Counted from the first letter of the stretch, positions 1 through 11,162 are shown. The stretch: 64,000 nt of DNA from Prosapia bicincta (GCA_036971475.1 JBAIZL010000060.1:240001-304000); one strand, 5' to 3'. A program made the numbers and translations. Notes: generated from the letters alone by a model not told the origin.

Positions 1-3000
1 TTTTTCGTCACTTGCATTGTGTTGCAGTTTCTTTTTGCATTGTCTGTTTGTGAAGGAAGTTTCTATAACGATAACCGAGTTTGTTTGTTCATTTTATTAT
101 TTTCATCCTAGAGCATTATTTATGATATTGTGTGGTAACCATGGCAACAGTATAATGTTATACAATATACAATGGAGGTATTTCATATATATCTTTGAGA
201 TGTTCATTTCTATAGCGCTAGACTTCGAACAGGAAGATACTTGGTCCGAATCTGACCTACAAACTACCAAATGTTTATAATGTAATTATTGAATAAATAT
301 TTGAAAATATTTTATCAACATCAATTGCCATTTACTCCAGGTTTGCAAAAATGTATTTAAACTTGACTGGATGATTGAAAAAGTATTATAATGAAAATTG
401 AAAATTTGTAATTTATATCAGGAGAGTGTGAGCTAATAGAAGTACTTGAATAGCTTTCTGTATAGACTATTATTATAATTGTCTGTTTGTCATCTTTTAC
501 TTTTAGTGAAATTTTGTTATTTATTCAGTGAATAGCCTAATTTAAAAATACATCCCAGGATTGTGAGAATTGATGGTCGTATGTTAGCTGAATTTAGTGG
601 AAGTATTAAGGGCCAAATCTTCTGATATGATCCAACCTTTATTATTAGATTGTTTCCCTAAGTTAACAATTACCAGTTCCTTATACTCTTCAATAACTAA
701 AAGTAAATAACTACCTATTTGAGGTTTTCATTTGGATATGTAGATTCAATTCTTACATTCAAGTAATGATATGGTATCTGTTTTATTTTTACGGTGTTAA
801 CAAGAAGTGTTTACTAGTTTAATTAATAAGATTATATTTTAGATCGAATGTTAATATAATATTAAAATTGACTTGTTTAAGAGTTTTTCAAAATATTTTA
901 AAAATTGTTTGGATCATAATTTTACAGTGGGTGTCTTTATAAAGTTAAAGGTTCATTGGTTTAATTTCGATATCGCCAAAAAAAACTTATAATTACTTTT
1001 TTGTTTCCAGCTAGACCAGTGAAACCAATATCAAAACTAAAATTGATTGATATAGTTTAATCAAATACTCTTATATTAAATTAAATACTCCTAAACCAAT
1101 AAAATCCAACATTTGATTACAAAACTAAATAGTAAATAACAACTTTTAAATTTAGAGTTCCTTAGAAAGCGATAAAATGTTTGTAGCATGTATCTCAAGA
1201 CACAACTTTAACGTAAAATTTCTTGAAACAGACAACAGAAATAATAAACCGTAACGATCGCACCCGTGGCTTATGCCACTCGCCTTAAAAAGTAAAAATC
1301 CTTTCACATTCAAGTGTACATAATAACACCCCGTCTTGTAAAGCCTGGAATCTTTGAAAAGTAAAGTGGATGGGAATTAATAGAAATTGCTATGAGCGGT
1401 AACTCGATATATAAAGGTTTCCTTAAGAGTGGAGAAGGGAATTGGTGTTTTGCAATGTAGTGACGAGAGTAAAAGCTCTGGTGACAGACAGTGCGTGATA
1501 AAGCACTGGGTTCTATTAGGGAACTCAGTTGTCAATAGTAGACCCAACTGAAACCGTGTTTGAACCTTATTATAAATGGTAAACGTGGCATTAGCCTTTA
1601 GGAGTGAAATTTGATGAACAGTTATTTACTCTAAAATGCCCAAATATTGAACCTTTGTAAAATCGTAACAATATAAAAGTGAATATCAGACCAGGTTTGG
1701 AGATTATAAATAAACAAGACGGCTACTATGACAACGGAGTTCCCATTGGTGGGAAATCCAAGAAGGAAGTATGATGTACAGAGATTAGGTTTTGTACAAG
1801 AAAGCGGGCCTGGTCGTGTTCTACCATCAGAGCAAAAATGTAATAAAACAACAGTAAATAGTGTTTCGATGGGATACGGGAGTGTAAAGATATTTGGGCA
1901 GATGCCCAAACATCTTAATATATCATATTGACCAAGAAACGCCTAACATAGAGAATTTCCCAGACGCCATGCAGTATGAAGACATTAGAACTTCAAGAAA
2001 GAAATGGACAATGCCCAAAAACTAACCAGTTTTGGAAGATACTTTACCTTTATCCAGTACAAGTTCATATAAACAATCTATTTGTCTTTTTAATAATTCT
2101 TTATTTCAAAATATATTAATTTCAAGCTAAAATTAAATAAAAATTGAATAGATAAACCTCTCTTAGGTTACCTAAATTAACTTATAAACATTCTAAATTG
2201 CCTTTCTATTTAACCGTTTGTCTGAAATGGGTAGTAACGTTTTAAGTTTACATGAAAGACCAGAAATGGCTTTATTCTTGAGTAGCAAATAGAAATCATT
2301 TATGAAAATAGCAGATAATTATTAAAATGAGTGAAATTAAATGAAGTTTGTATTAAATTCATAGCCTAGTATATTAAACTAGGGCAAACTAAAACTAGAT
2401 TATTTTTAATAAGATTCTGAATGTGAAGTGAATGAAGTTTGTATTAAAAGGCATACCCTATTGTAGCTAGATATAATAACCTTAAAATGTTTAAATATTA
2501 AGAAGACGCTGAGATATGGAAAATGTAACATGTATAAACAAAATTCTTTGCAAAATTAGTTATAATAATTGGAATTGGTTAAATGTTAGAATATATTATG
2601 AACGTCTGCTTTTGGATATTATTAGCAAAGAATAACGGATATCTATATGTATAATTGTGTTAATAATAATAACATAGACTTAATAAGGAGACATATTTTG
2701 TACTATTAACCGAAACCAGATTGGCAAGTTGACTGTAGTTTCAGGTTAGATCAAACATAAGACGGTAAATCCTGTTAAAATACACAAACTAGATAATAAT
2801 CAATTCAAATGTAAAATAAAAAAAATTATATTTTCCAATTAGCTTCGTTTTTTATTTAAGATAAATAAATTCACTGGGTATCCAATTGTAGTATTTAAGT
2901 CAAAAGTGTCTCTCTAAGATTCCACTATCCCGAAAGGAGCTTAAAAGGCTTATAGGAGACTAATTGGTTTGTGTGACAAATTCAGGTGTTGGTTTCGCTG

Positions 3001-4053
3001 AGAGGTTTATTCCTTGAGATACAGGTCTCGAACCAGGGTTCGGAGTCAAGGGGTAAACCATTACTTTCTTGCGGACCAGGGGAGGTCATCGATGTGAGTT
3101 GAGAAGGTAGCCGAAGGACGGCGAGAAAGAGGCAGGGAGATGTAAGTTCCGCAAAATATTATTAGGTGTTACAGTATTTTATTTTATAATCGCCATTTAT
3201 TCCACGATGTCTGGGTCGATTGTAAGTTTGTACGAACAGTTACCAAATCTTAGGCACGGATCTATATCAGAGAGAAGATCTGATCCAGCATTTACCTTGC
3301 TCTAGTGAATACAAAGAAAATATTTAATGCAATGTCAGTTTTTTTATGATTTTCCTGATAGGTGAAGAGCACAGAGCTTATAGCAACATACTTTACAAAC
3401 TTAGGCTAAGTAACGAGTATCTCGTACAGCTTAATAAACTCTGAACCACAAGTGTAGGCTAATATTTAGATATAAAACACAAACGATAAAGTGTAGATAT
3501 CCAGTCATGATAAGACAATGCGTTTGAACAGTTATCTAGTGTTACAATGCGTCCACTTTATATTTTGGAATTACAAACAAAATTGCCTGATTTCTTTAGT
3601 ACCCAGGCACATACAGTCTCCAAAAACATCTTATTCACATTTTGTTTCGTTTTGTGATTTAGTTTGTGAGGCTTTCTGCTGAGTTGCATAAAGTAAACGA
3701 TAAGGTAACTGATACATATTTTTGAAACTGCTAGTAATAATAATAACAACAGCAACAATAATAACAAGAAGAAGAAAATTAACAAATAATATTATTATTG
3801 TTCTTAAAACCTAAATAATGTTGGAAAAGTATAGCGCATCCTGCTTTCTAGTGTGTCATGTAACCAAACGTTCGCAATTATCAGTGTTATTTGAACCTTG
3901 TCCAATGCTCTTCTAAAAAGTGGCCTTGTGCTGCATTCCTAAAATTGATGTAAAATCTTCAGTCAAGATGTCTTACGACGACCCGAACCTCTTTACCGCC
4001 AATTTTACCTTGTACAATAAACTGAAACTGTTGATATTTTGTATTATTTAAAA
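1..4053. other. AT-rich intergenic DNA, no supported gene
   Basis: About 4 kb of AT-rich sequence. Open frames here are short (under 95 codons), lack recognisable domains and look like chance. A locally GC-richer patch at about 3000-3140 could hold a small exon: there is an acceptor-like CAG near 3023 and a GTGAGT near 3094. The peptide between them matches nothing I know, so no gene is called. A short poly-Ser/Leu-coding AAC/AAT/AAG-rich tract lies near 3735-3785. Confidence 0.6.
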
Positions 4054-4059
4054 TACGTC
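4054..4059. repeat. Left target-site duplication, TACGTC
   Basis: TACGTC stands directly before the first base of the left terminal inverted repeat. The same six bases in the same orientation follow the last base of the right repeat. A 6-bp duplication fits Polinton/Maverick integration and some other DNA transposon groups. Confidence 0.9.
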
Positions 4060-4099
4060 AGTAGGAAGTGTGATACTTGGGCGCGGACCCACCCCTAAC

Positions 4100-4560
4100 T
4101 TGGCCGCTACGTAACCTAGGACTATAGGGGTAGTTTTGGATGATGCTCAAGGTCATCCCGGCCTTGACCCTAGACCAAGGGGTGGTTTCGACCACGATTA
4201 GAGGGGTAGGGGGTAGTTTTTCGAAAAAAAAAAACAAAATCGGCCGCTACGTAACCTAGGACTGTAGGGGTAGTTTCGGATGATGCAGGAGGTCATCTCG
4301 GCCCCGACCCCAGACCCGGAGGTGGTTTCGACCACGTCTAGAGGGGTAGGGGGTAGTTTTTCGAAAAATTTTTTATTTTAACCTAACTCGACCGCTACGT
4401 AACCTAGGACTATAGGGGTAGTTTCGGATGACGTAGGGGGTTGACGCCTACCTGATGCCGGCCTAAGGGGTGATTTCGACCGCGTCTAGAGGGGTAGGGG
4501 TAGTTTTTCGAAAAAATTTATTTCCAACACACTGACCCAAGCTAGCCAAAATGGATCTAA
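4100..4560 (+). repeat. Outer G-rich repeats of about 140-150 bp
   Basis: Three units begin at about 4102, 4242 and 4390. Each contains CCGCTACGTAACCTAGGACT, then GGGGTAG runs and a TTTTTCGAAAA block. TACGTA, CCTAGG and TTCGAA are small palindromes recurring in each unit. The same block lies inverted at about 16304-16763. Position next to the terminus suggests a role in terminus recognition or replication, which is inference. Confidence 0.75.
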
Positions 4561-4626
4561 CCCAACCTAACATACGTGTTGGGGGTGACCTCGGCCACGT
4601 TCAGGACCATACGCGGGGGATGCTCC

Positions 4627-4653
4627 GGGGGTGGATTGGGGGTGGGGGGTAGG
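4627..4653 (+). other. Potential G-quadruplex in the left arm
   Basis: Runs of 5, 5, 6 and 2 guanines lie within 27 bases, separated by TGGATT, T and TA. The mirrored site is at about 16210-16236 on the other strand. Whether it folds is untested. Confidence 0.4.
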
Positions 4654-4660
4654 TTTCGAA

Positions 4661-4990
4661 AAAATTTTGGAAAATCGTGCCTTGACCGATAGGGTATGTC
4701 TAGAGTGTATTATTGCGTCGGTAGGGGTAGTTTCACCTAGGGGTAGTTTTTGAATAAAATACGAAATTGCCGAAAATCGATCGGTTGGATCAACAGACAG
4801 TACGGGATATGTCTAGAGTCCAATAAGGAACGCTGCGGGGGTAGTTTACCTAGGGGTAGTTTTTACAAAAAATATGAAATTGCCAAAAATCAATCGGTTG
4901 GATCAAATGACCGTATATGGTATGGTTAAAGTCTATTATGGACCGTTGTGGGGGCGGGTGCACCTGTTTTCAGATTGCCAAAAATAATCG
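4661..4990 (+). repeat. Degenerate repeats of about 120 bp with a CGGTTGGATCAA motif
   Basis: Units near 4735 and 4850 share CCTAGGGGTAGTTTTT, an AT-rich spacer, AAATTGCC and CGGTTGGATCAA. A related AAATTACC plus CGGTTAGATCAAACGACC stretch recurs near 6010-6045. The inverted counterpart lies at about 15873-16202. Confidence 0.6.
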
Positions 4991-5039
4991 GGGTCCTAGG
5001 TAATAGTCGCTCCCGAACCCTCGCTTGAGGTAACACCAC

Positions 5040-5990
5040 CTAAGAGTGGGTAAAGCTAACACGGAGCACGGTCTCGGTTAAAGGCAATCCAAGCCTAGCC
5101 ACCCGGCAGCTATGCCTTAGGTAAAGCTAACACGGAGCACGGCCTCGGTTAAAGCCAATCCAAGCCCAGCCACCCAGCAGCTATGCCTTAGGTAAAGCTA
5201 ACACAGAGCAAGGTAAAGCCAACCTGGGTAACCCCGGAATCAGGCCATACCTAGAGACACCCAGGAGCCGGGCCTTAGTTAAAGCAGTCAGCCTTTAAGT
5301 AAAGCTACTCAAGAGCCGGGCCAAGATGATTGCTATATCAATTACATCCTATCGACTAAGACAAGTACCTCCACCAAGTCCTAGGTAAAGCCATCACGAG
5401 GCCGACCCCTCGGTAAAGCCACCCAGGACCTAGGTAGAGCCAATAAGGAGCAAGGCCACAGGTAAAGCCACCCAGGATTTAGGTAAAGCCAATCCTAAGC
5501 TATGCCCTAGGTAAAGTAATCCGGGAACTCGACCTTAGGTAAAGCTATCCCGAAGCCTTGCCCTAGGTAAAGAAACCCAGGAACCAGACCATCGGTAAAG
5601 CTACCATGGAGTCGGGGCCTAGGTAAAGCTACCATGGAGTTAGACCTTAGGTAAAGCTAACAAGGAGCAAGGCCTCGGGTAAAAGCTATCCCGAAGCCAC
5701 GCCCTAGGTAAAGTAACCCATGAACTAGACCTCCGGTAAAGCTACCACAGAGTTAGACCTTAGGTAAAGCTAACACGAAGCAAAGCCTCGGGTAAAAGCT
5801 ATCCCGAAGTCATGCCCTAGGTAAAGCTACCATTGAGGCAGACCAACGGTAAAGCTACCACGGTGTCGGGGCTTAGGTAAAGCTACCATGGAGTTAGACC
5901 ATAGGTAAAGCAAACACGGAGCAAGGACTCAGGTAAAAGCCATCTCGAAGCCTACCGATAGGTAAAGTAACCCTGGATTCAGGCAACAAG
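5040..5990 (+). repeat. GGTAAAG tandem array (left arm)
   Basis: A degenerate array with the core CCTAGGTAAAGCTA or CCTTAGGTAAAGC. From about 5380 to 5970 the core recurs every 25-30 bp (roughly 20 copies); before that the spacing is looser. Sequences between cores vary. The mirror copy lies at about 14873-15823. A regularly spaced core with variable filler resembles binding-site arrays or the homologous repeats of large DNA viruses. That comparison is inference. Confidence 0.8.
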
Positions 5991-6089
5991 TGGGGGGTGG
6001 TTATCAAATGAAATTACCCAAAAATGATCGGTTAGATCAAACGACCAACGACGTACATAGAGTTCAAATAGTCAACAAGTTGAATCAAC

Positions 6090-7520
6090 CAATCACAACG
6101 CAGGGGCCCGGTAGGCCTACGTAAACGGTCAATGTAAGACGAGAAGGCCTATATAACGTGTTAAACCTATATATATGACAGCCCACATAATGTGTTAAAC
6201 AAATATGCAAGCCTACATACATACTATGCTAGGCCGACATACTATGTCGGTAAATCACCGGCCAAAGCCTATATGAACTGAGATAGTTTCACCTCATATA
6301 TCAGGTAGAACCACGGGCAGGCAACCGTATAATATGGGGAGTACTATAAGGTATAGCTAAACCAATATATACGATAGCCCACATAATGTGTTAAACAAAT
6401 ACGCAAGCTTGCATACATACTATGCTAGGCCTACATACATGAATCCCTAAATGCGCCTACTATGTCTGTAAACCACAGGCCAAACCCCGTATGACCTGAG
6501 CTATTTTCACCTCCTCTATCAGGTCGATCCTGGCAACCGTATAATATGGGAGGTACTATAGGGTACATCTACCAATGCATAACCTATCAAGCCCACGTAA
6601 AGATTTATGACGTATCGGCGTTCGAGCGACTCAGGTATTAGACTCACCCTAACTAGAGGGGCAAAGGGTTATGATTGTTAAACTCAAAATTTGTCTATGC
6701 TACAAAATAATAAACAAAGCAACAAAGCCCCGTCGTTTCAGGGAATACGCTTGACCGTGTGCTAGACATGTACAGACTTGCAGAGATAACACATTATCTA
6801 AAAACCGCAACGGCAGCCGCTATAGCAAGATTAAAAGTCGCACGGCTGTGTCGTTGTGAATCTAGGCTCGCGTCTATGTTTTGATTAATGTATCAATTTA
6901 CTGTGTACTGTCGTCATACCAGGCCTACATATATATAATCAGAAATCAGTGTAAATAATCAAATAGCCTCAATGGATATATCCTATAGCTGTAAATGTAT
7001 CTAGATATAAAGGTATATATGGAGAAACACTAATAGCTAACAATGCATAACCTATCACGCCCATGACGGTCAACAAATATTACAATATAATTTAAAAAAG
7101 TTACGCAACCTATATACATACAATGCTAACCAATATAGGCATATATACTATGTTAAACCAGCATGCAATATACTCTAAATATATAACCTATATACAGCCC
7201 TTATTAGGCAAATATCCCCGTTACCCACATAGGCCTATGTTAAACCAGGATGAATGATAGCTTATATAGTGTGTTCAATAAATATGCGTGTAAACCCACA
7301 TAAATACTATGCTAACCAGCATGGATGCTATCCTACATAGGCTTATATACTATGTTAGGCATGCATACGTAATTACCTATATAGTGTGTTAAATAAATAT
7401 GCGTGTAAACCAAATAAATACTATGCTAAGCCAACATGCACGCTATCATACTATGTTAAGCCTACATAATGTGTTAAACATATATGTGTGTAAGCCGACA
7501 AGGGCCTACAAATTATATCC
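6090..7520 (+). repeat. Degenerate CATACTATGCTA / GTGTTAAAC repeat zone
   Basis: Interspersed short repeats built from ACATACTATGCTA, TAATGTGTTAAAC and GGCCTACATA. Longer near-copies occur; for example the stretch around 6170-6340 resembles 6360-6560 (GGGAGTACTATA, CAACCGTATAATATGGG). No coding potential is visible. The mirrored zone is at about 13337-14773. Confidence 0.65.
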
Positions 7521-8250
7521 AATGCATAGTTTAGCTAAACGGCTATCACACACTATCCTACAAGCTGCCCACAAATTACCACAAATTACCTGATACATAG
7601 CCCGGCTAATCATTAACACATAGTAGGCCCCAACACATAATATCTGGTGCATAGCCTCGCTAAATAAGCATAAACTCCCGGCTTATCAATTATGTATGGT
7701 CTAGATATAGTCACACATGTCATTTCAAAAGTCAGCTGGAAAGAAACACTAGCCTGGCTAATCATTATCACATAGTAGGCCCCAACACATAATCTCCAAT
7801 GCATAGCCAGGCTAATGTTCATCATGTAGTACCCAATGCATAGCTTGAGTATGGTTTAACAAACAGTATCCAAAGCATAGCCTGACCAAGGGATATCACA
7901 TGAGTAGGCTGATTACAAACTAACACATAATAATCATTGCATAGTCTGGCTAATGGTTATTAAATAGTACCTGTTGCATAGCCAGGCTAGTGATTAACAC
8001 ATAGTACCCGATGCATAGTCTGACTAGGGTAAACACATAGTATCCGAACCATAGATTGACTAATGGTTAACACATGGTATCCAAAGCATAGCTAGGCTAG
8101 TGAATAACTAGTGGTTAGTTTGACTATGGTTAACACACACACAGTGTCCGATGCATAGATTAGCTAACGGATAACACATAATAACCTATGCTTAGCCTGA
8201 CTAGGGCTAACACATATCCTATGAATGGCTCGACTAAGGCTAACACACAG
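7520..8250 (+). repeat. Degenerate GCATAGCCTGGCTAATG repeat zone
   Basis: Units of about 35-45 bp with the pattern ATGCATAG-CCTGGCTAATGG-TTAACACATAGTA recur across this stretch. It is present once here but twice in the right arm because of a 597-bp tandem duplication. The 70-codon frame here (minus, 7613-7825) is made of repeat sequence and also appears twice in the other arm, so it is not called as a gene. Confidence 0.7.
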
Positions 8251-8265
8251 TATCCGGATCGAATA

Positions 8266-8273
8266 TGACGTCA
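8266..8273. promoter_or_regulatory. CRE-like palindrome TGACGTCA (left arm)
   Basis: A perfect cAMP-response-element type palindrome in the inner part of the left arm. The mirror copy is at 11993-12000, and a further copy lies in the core promoter region at 10351-10358. Such sites bind ATF/CREB-type bZIP factors; function here is inference. Confidence 0.35.
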
Positions 8274-8615
8274 TCCAGGGCGAAGACGGCGGCTATGTTG
8301 ATACCGTGATGGCCGGTGTAGGCTAGATCAAATAACCAAACCACTGCCTTACGCTAAGTTTAACCAACCAACATACGCGAAGTTCAAACGAACAACATTT
8401 ACACCAAGCTCAAATAGGCCGTGGCTGGTGAAGGCCAGATCAGCTAATCAACGCTGAAAAACTTACGCTAATCAACCAACATCCACACCGAGGTCAATTG
8501 GTTAGTGAAGGCACCGGCAAAAGCCTTAGGCCTTAGACATAGCTACCAACGCATATCAAAATAGCTATGCAGAAACCGTCAAGGCCTGTCTAGGTATGTT
8601 GTATCATTTACAGCA

Positions 8616-8800
8616 TACTAACTAAGGTAAAGCTACCTTTCAGGTATGCCCTAGGTAAAGCTACCTTTGAGGTAGGCCTTAGGTAAAACCACCCAGGTCG
8701 TAGGTAAAGCTAGCTTGGAGTCAGCCCCTAGGTAAAGCGAGACCATAGGTAAAGCCAACCCGAAGCCTTAGGTAAAGCGAGCTTGGAGTCAACCCTTAAC
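8616..8800 (+). repeat. Inner GGTAAAG array spanning the arm/core boundary
   Basis: Six or more GGTAAAGC cores at about 20-35 bp spacing. The inverted repeat stops at 8720 in the middle of this array. Its last units (8721-8800) exist only on the left side, so the arm boundary may have been set by recombination within the array. Confidence 0.7.
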
Positions 8801-8882
8801 AATAGTTAAGCGGCTACCGATGCTCGCCTTATCATAATAGGTACTTAAGGTGTAAATAAAACTCTGGATATACAGGTAAGAC

Positions 8883-8888
8883 TTTATT
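8883..8888 (-). terminator. Polyadenylation signal of the RING gene
   Basis: AATAAA on the minus strand, about 20 bases beyond the TAA stop of the six-exon RING gene. Confidence 0.6.
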
Positions 8889-8906
8889 AACGAATATTTT
8901 GAACAA

Positions 8907-10104
8907 TTACTCCAGGTTCAGATATAGCCGGTAGCGTCTGTCTACGTGTTTCCTACATATGGGGCACATCTGCACCTTTTCAGCACACTCGTTGCAATAA
9001 ACGTGACCGCAGGGTACGATGACGGTGCATGGTGGTCTTCCCAAGCAGACAGCGCAGTCCCCTATACGATAGCCGCCTCCTTCAATCTGCTCTCCCGAAC
9101 TTCTCTGTTTCAACACACGTACAAAGTGGATAATTTATATTATTGTACACGAATAGTATAAATACAGGTATCGCTACAAAATGTAACACTTACGACCGTG
9201 TATGGAGGGTCTCGCTCGACCATTACTGCCTTCGCTTCAGCGACAGCCACTCTTCTTCTGCCCTCTTCAACTAGCTTGTCCAGCTCGCCAATCATAATCC
9301 TCCATACGCCGACTGCGTAGAAGCTATCCTCACACGTGTCTTTACGCAACGCCGCCTCTAGGTCCGATACAAGCCGTCTTAGTATATGTAGTGCATCAGT
9401 CGTTACGCTACGTGCTGCAGCTGCACGTGCATACTCCACAACAGTCTAGAAAAGGAATAAATAGAAATTAATAAAAATCTTGTATAAGCCTATACTACTA
9501 CTATCACCGTACAATACAAGCTTACCGCATATTGAGGAGGATATCGTATCCTACGTCCTAAACAAAGTAAGCAGTCAATACGGGCATGCTCGACCCCTCG
9601 TATGTGCTTCAGTTCCTCCTCTAATACGCTTGAATGAAAAACTCTATTTCCAACCCTGATGATAGCGTGATTTATTGGTCCAGCCTATGAAATACAATTT
9701 ATTAGTAATGAAAAATACAAAGATAACGTTAATAACGCACTAGGAATACAATAATCACCAGTGTTGGATGGTTGGTAGACTCGAGTCCTTTGGCTGGAGT
9801 GTTTGTCCCCTGAAAGAAACATATCATTATTAGATATGAAAATGAGAATCTGATAATAGTCTAAATTGTATATAATTACCTGCGATGTGGTACCAGAGGT
9901 ACTCGGTTCGGCCTCCATCGAATTGCGGCTATAGTACGGTGTCCTTGGGCTACGTCTGCTATCATCCCATATACCCGTTTCATCGTCGTTGTTTGTTGGC
10001 TGGAAAACCAATGGAAAAATTGGAATAACGAAAAATAGAAAGTATTTAGAAGAAAGAACACACTATTTCATACTCACCTCTGACTGAATACTTTTATCGG
10101 TCAT
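8907..10104 (-). CDS. Six-exon RING-finger protein (probable E3 ubiquitin ligase)
   Basis: I reconstruct this gene from splice signals. Exons on the minus strand: 10104-10078, 9999-9880, 9809-9759, 9684-9526, 9445-9194, 9104-8907. Each intron (70-89 nt) has GT and AG ends and all five are phase 0, giving 268 residues. The first nine residues are MTDKSIQSE; a Ser/Thr/Pro-rich low-complexity segment follows (about 10-66), then a middle region with a CxxC pair (C104, C107), a helix-prone segment (about 120-203), and a C-terminal C3HC4 RING. The RING ligands are C220, C223, C235, H237, C240, C243, C250 and C253. A RING at the extreme C-terminus followed by an RxYLxL-like tail is typical of IAP-family E3 ligases, but no BIR domain is visible. 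It is transcribed divergently from the BIR-RING gene. The TAA stop at 8909-8907 and the poly(A) signal agree. The third intron's donor (GTGATT) is the weakest junction. Substrate unknown. Confidence 0.78.
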
Positions 10105-10575
10105 CGTTAATCTTAACACACTTAATTGCAAAAACGCCGAAGACTGGTGCTCTCTGTATGAAATTCCCGGCATATATACCTACTTCACCCCTCCCCGCGT
10201 AATTGCTCATCACAAGCCGAAAAACGGTATATAATTACCTCTATGACCGACGGTAATAGAGTAGATCATACTCACAGAGTTCGACAATGCTTCTTTAAAA
10301 CCTATACATTAATACTGTTATGACCGCGATATCAACATAACCGCAGCAAATGACGTCAAACAAAATGTCGGTCAAGATGGCGTCCGGACGGTCATCTGTA
10401 TAGGTTTAACTGTTGCTTGCCATAACACTAGTCCATCTGCAGGGAAGGTCGGCCAAAGGGCGGGAGTGTACAAATCTGAACGAGTTCAACATGCCTCTGA
10501 TCAACCCTGACGTAATCATCCCCTAACCAACAATATAAGTACGGACAGCACAGACCCAAGTCCTCAGACAACACC
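10105..10575. promoter_or_regulatory. Divergent promoter region between the two RING genes
   Basis: A 471-bp spacer separates the two start codons. On the plus side TATAAG (10534-10539) lies about 30 bp before a TCAGACA initiator-like sequence (10564-10570). On the minus side TATATA at about 10173-10178 lies about 70 bp before the ATG. A TGACGTCA palindrome (10351-10358) and a TGACGTAA (10509-10516) are CRE/ATF-type sites. GACCG/CGGTC motifs recur at about 10245, 10322, 10370 and 10397. Shared control of both genes is inference. Confidence 0.5.
10534..10539 (+). promoter_or_regulatory. TATA box of the BIR-RING gene
   Basis: TATAAG 42 bases before the ATG, with a TCAGACA initiator-like motif about 30 bp downstream. 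This predicts an unusually short 5' leader of about 10 nt. Confidence 0.55.
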
Positions 10576-11112
10576 ATGGTAGGTGTCTACTACTGGACAG
10601 ATACTCTCACAATCGAGAAGAAAGCCTTCCCCAAACTATCACCGTATCGTCGTAGATTACGATCGTTTCGTACTTGGAAAGGAGTGTCAAATGATACTGT
10701 CAACCCCGAGCGTCTCAGCGAGGCGGGTTTCTTTTACACCGGCCCAGAAGATCAAACATTGTGCTTTACATGCGCCGGAGGCCTTAAAGATTGGTCAGCG
10801 AATGATGATCCGTTACAGGAACATGCAAAGTGGTTTCCTAAATGTAAATACATAGTGGGTATATGTGCTAAACAGGCACAGATGGGGGAAGACATCTGTA
10901 CAACAGACGATGAAGACTACTCGGACGACGATGACGGTGTAAACAATCAGATTGATCGTACGCTGTGCAAGATTTGCTGTATCGAAGAAATACAGGTTGC
11001 CCTTCTACCGTGCGGACATGTGTTTGCCTGTCTGGGGTGTGCATTGAACCTTCATGAGTGTAGCATATGCAGAGTGCGGACATCCGCTACGATAAGAGTA
11101 TATCTATCGTAG
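10576..11112 (+). CDS. Inhibitor-of-apoptosis protein: one BIR plus RING (178 aa)
   Basis: A complete, intron-free frame starting at the first ATG after a TATA box. The BIR domain spans about residues 27-94, with the GFFYTG motif at 51-56 and zinc ligands C63, C66, H83 and C90. D77 and W86 match the acidic and tryptophan positions of the groove that binds IAP-binding motifs in XIAP BIR3 (E314, W323), while the W after DDP is L80. An acidic linker (about 105-120) follows. The C-terminal RING has spacing C-x2-C-x11-C-x-H-x3-C-x2-C-x6-C-x2-C (C131 to C165), exactly the IAP arrangement. IAPs restrain caspases and ubiquitinate partners in the cytoplasm. Many insect and baculovirus IAPs have two BIRs, so this is a minimal form. 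It sits in the core of a mobile element opposite a second RING gene. Family membership is nearly certain; whether it blocks apoptosis is inferred. Confidence 0.95.
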   Translation: MVGVYYWTDTLTIEKKAFPKLSPYRRRLRSFRTWKGVSNDTVNPERLSEAGFFYTGPEDQTLCFTCAGGLKDWSANDDPLQEHAKWFPKCKYIVGICAKQAQMGEDICTTDDEDYSDDDDGVNNQIDRTLCKICCIEEIQVALLPCGHVFACLGCALNLHECSICRVRTSATIRVYLS

Positions 11113-11138
11113 CCTAATGTAAATAATACTATGTGATC

Positions 11139-11144
11139 AATAAA
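11139..11144 (+). terminator. Polyadenylation signal of the BIR-RING gene
   Basis: AATAAA 27 bases after the TAG stop, followed by a T/G-rich stretch (TTTTGTTTACATGTGTTTG), the usual downstream element. Confidence 0.65.
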
Positions 11145-11162
11145 ATGATTTTGTTTACATGT

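Larger units (their letters stand above)
4060..8720 (+). repeat. Left terminal inverted repeat (4,661 bp)
   Basis: This arm matches the reverse complement of 11546-16804. Stretches compared by eye (4060-4330, 5040-5170, 8280-8720) differ at only a few bases, for example a poly-A run of 11 versus 12 and two substitutions near 4307-4309. The arm has zones. Outermost is G-rich repeats (about 4100-4990). Next is a GGTAAAG array (about 5040-5990), then ACATACTATGCTA-type repeats (about 6180-7480), CATAGCCTGGCTAATG-type repeats (about 7520-8250), a unique stretch (8260-8620) and a second short GGTAAAG array. Open frames inside it recur with the repeats and are not credible genes. Confidence 0.93.

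Noticed and set aside
3001..3140. GC-richer patch with splice-like borders, considered as exon or tRNA
   Set aside because: It contains a GGTTCG but no tRNA cloverleaf could be formed; the possible 24-codon exon has no recognised similarity.
7399..7825. 64- and 70-codon open frames in the left arm, with copies at 12441-12656, 13038-13250 and 13270-13464
   Set aside because: They consist of the arms' short repeats, recur only because the arms are inverted copies, and show no domain or start context.
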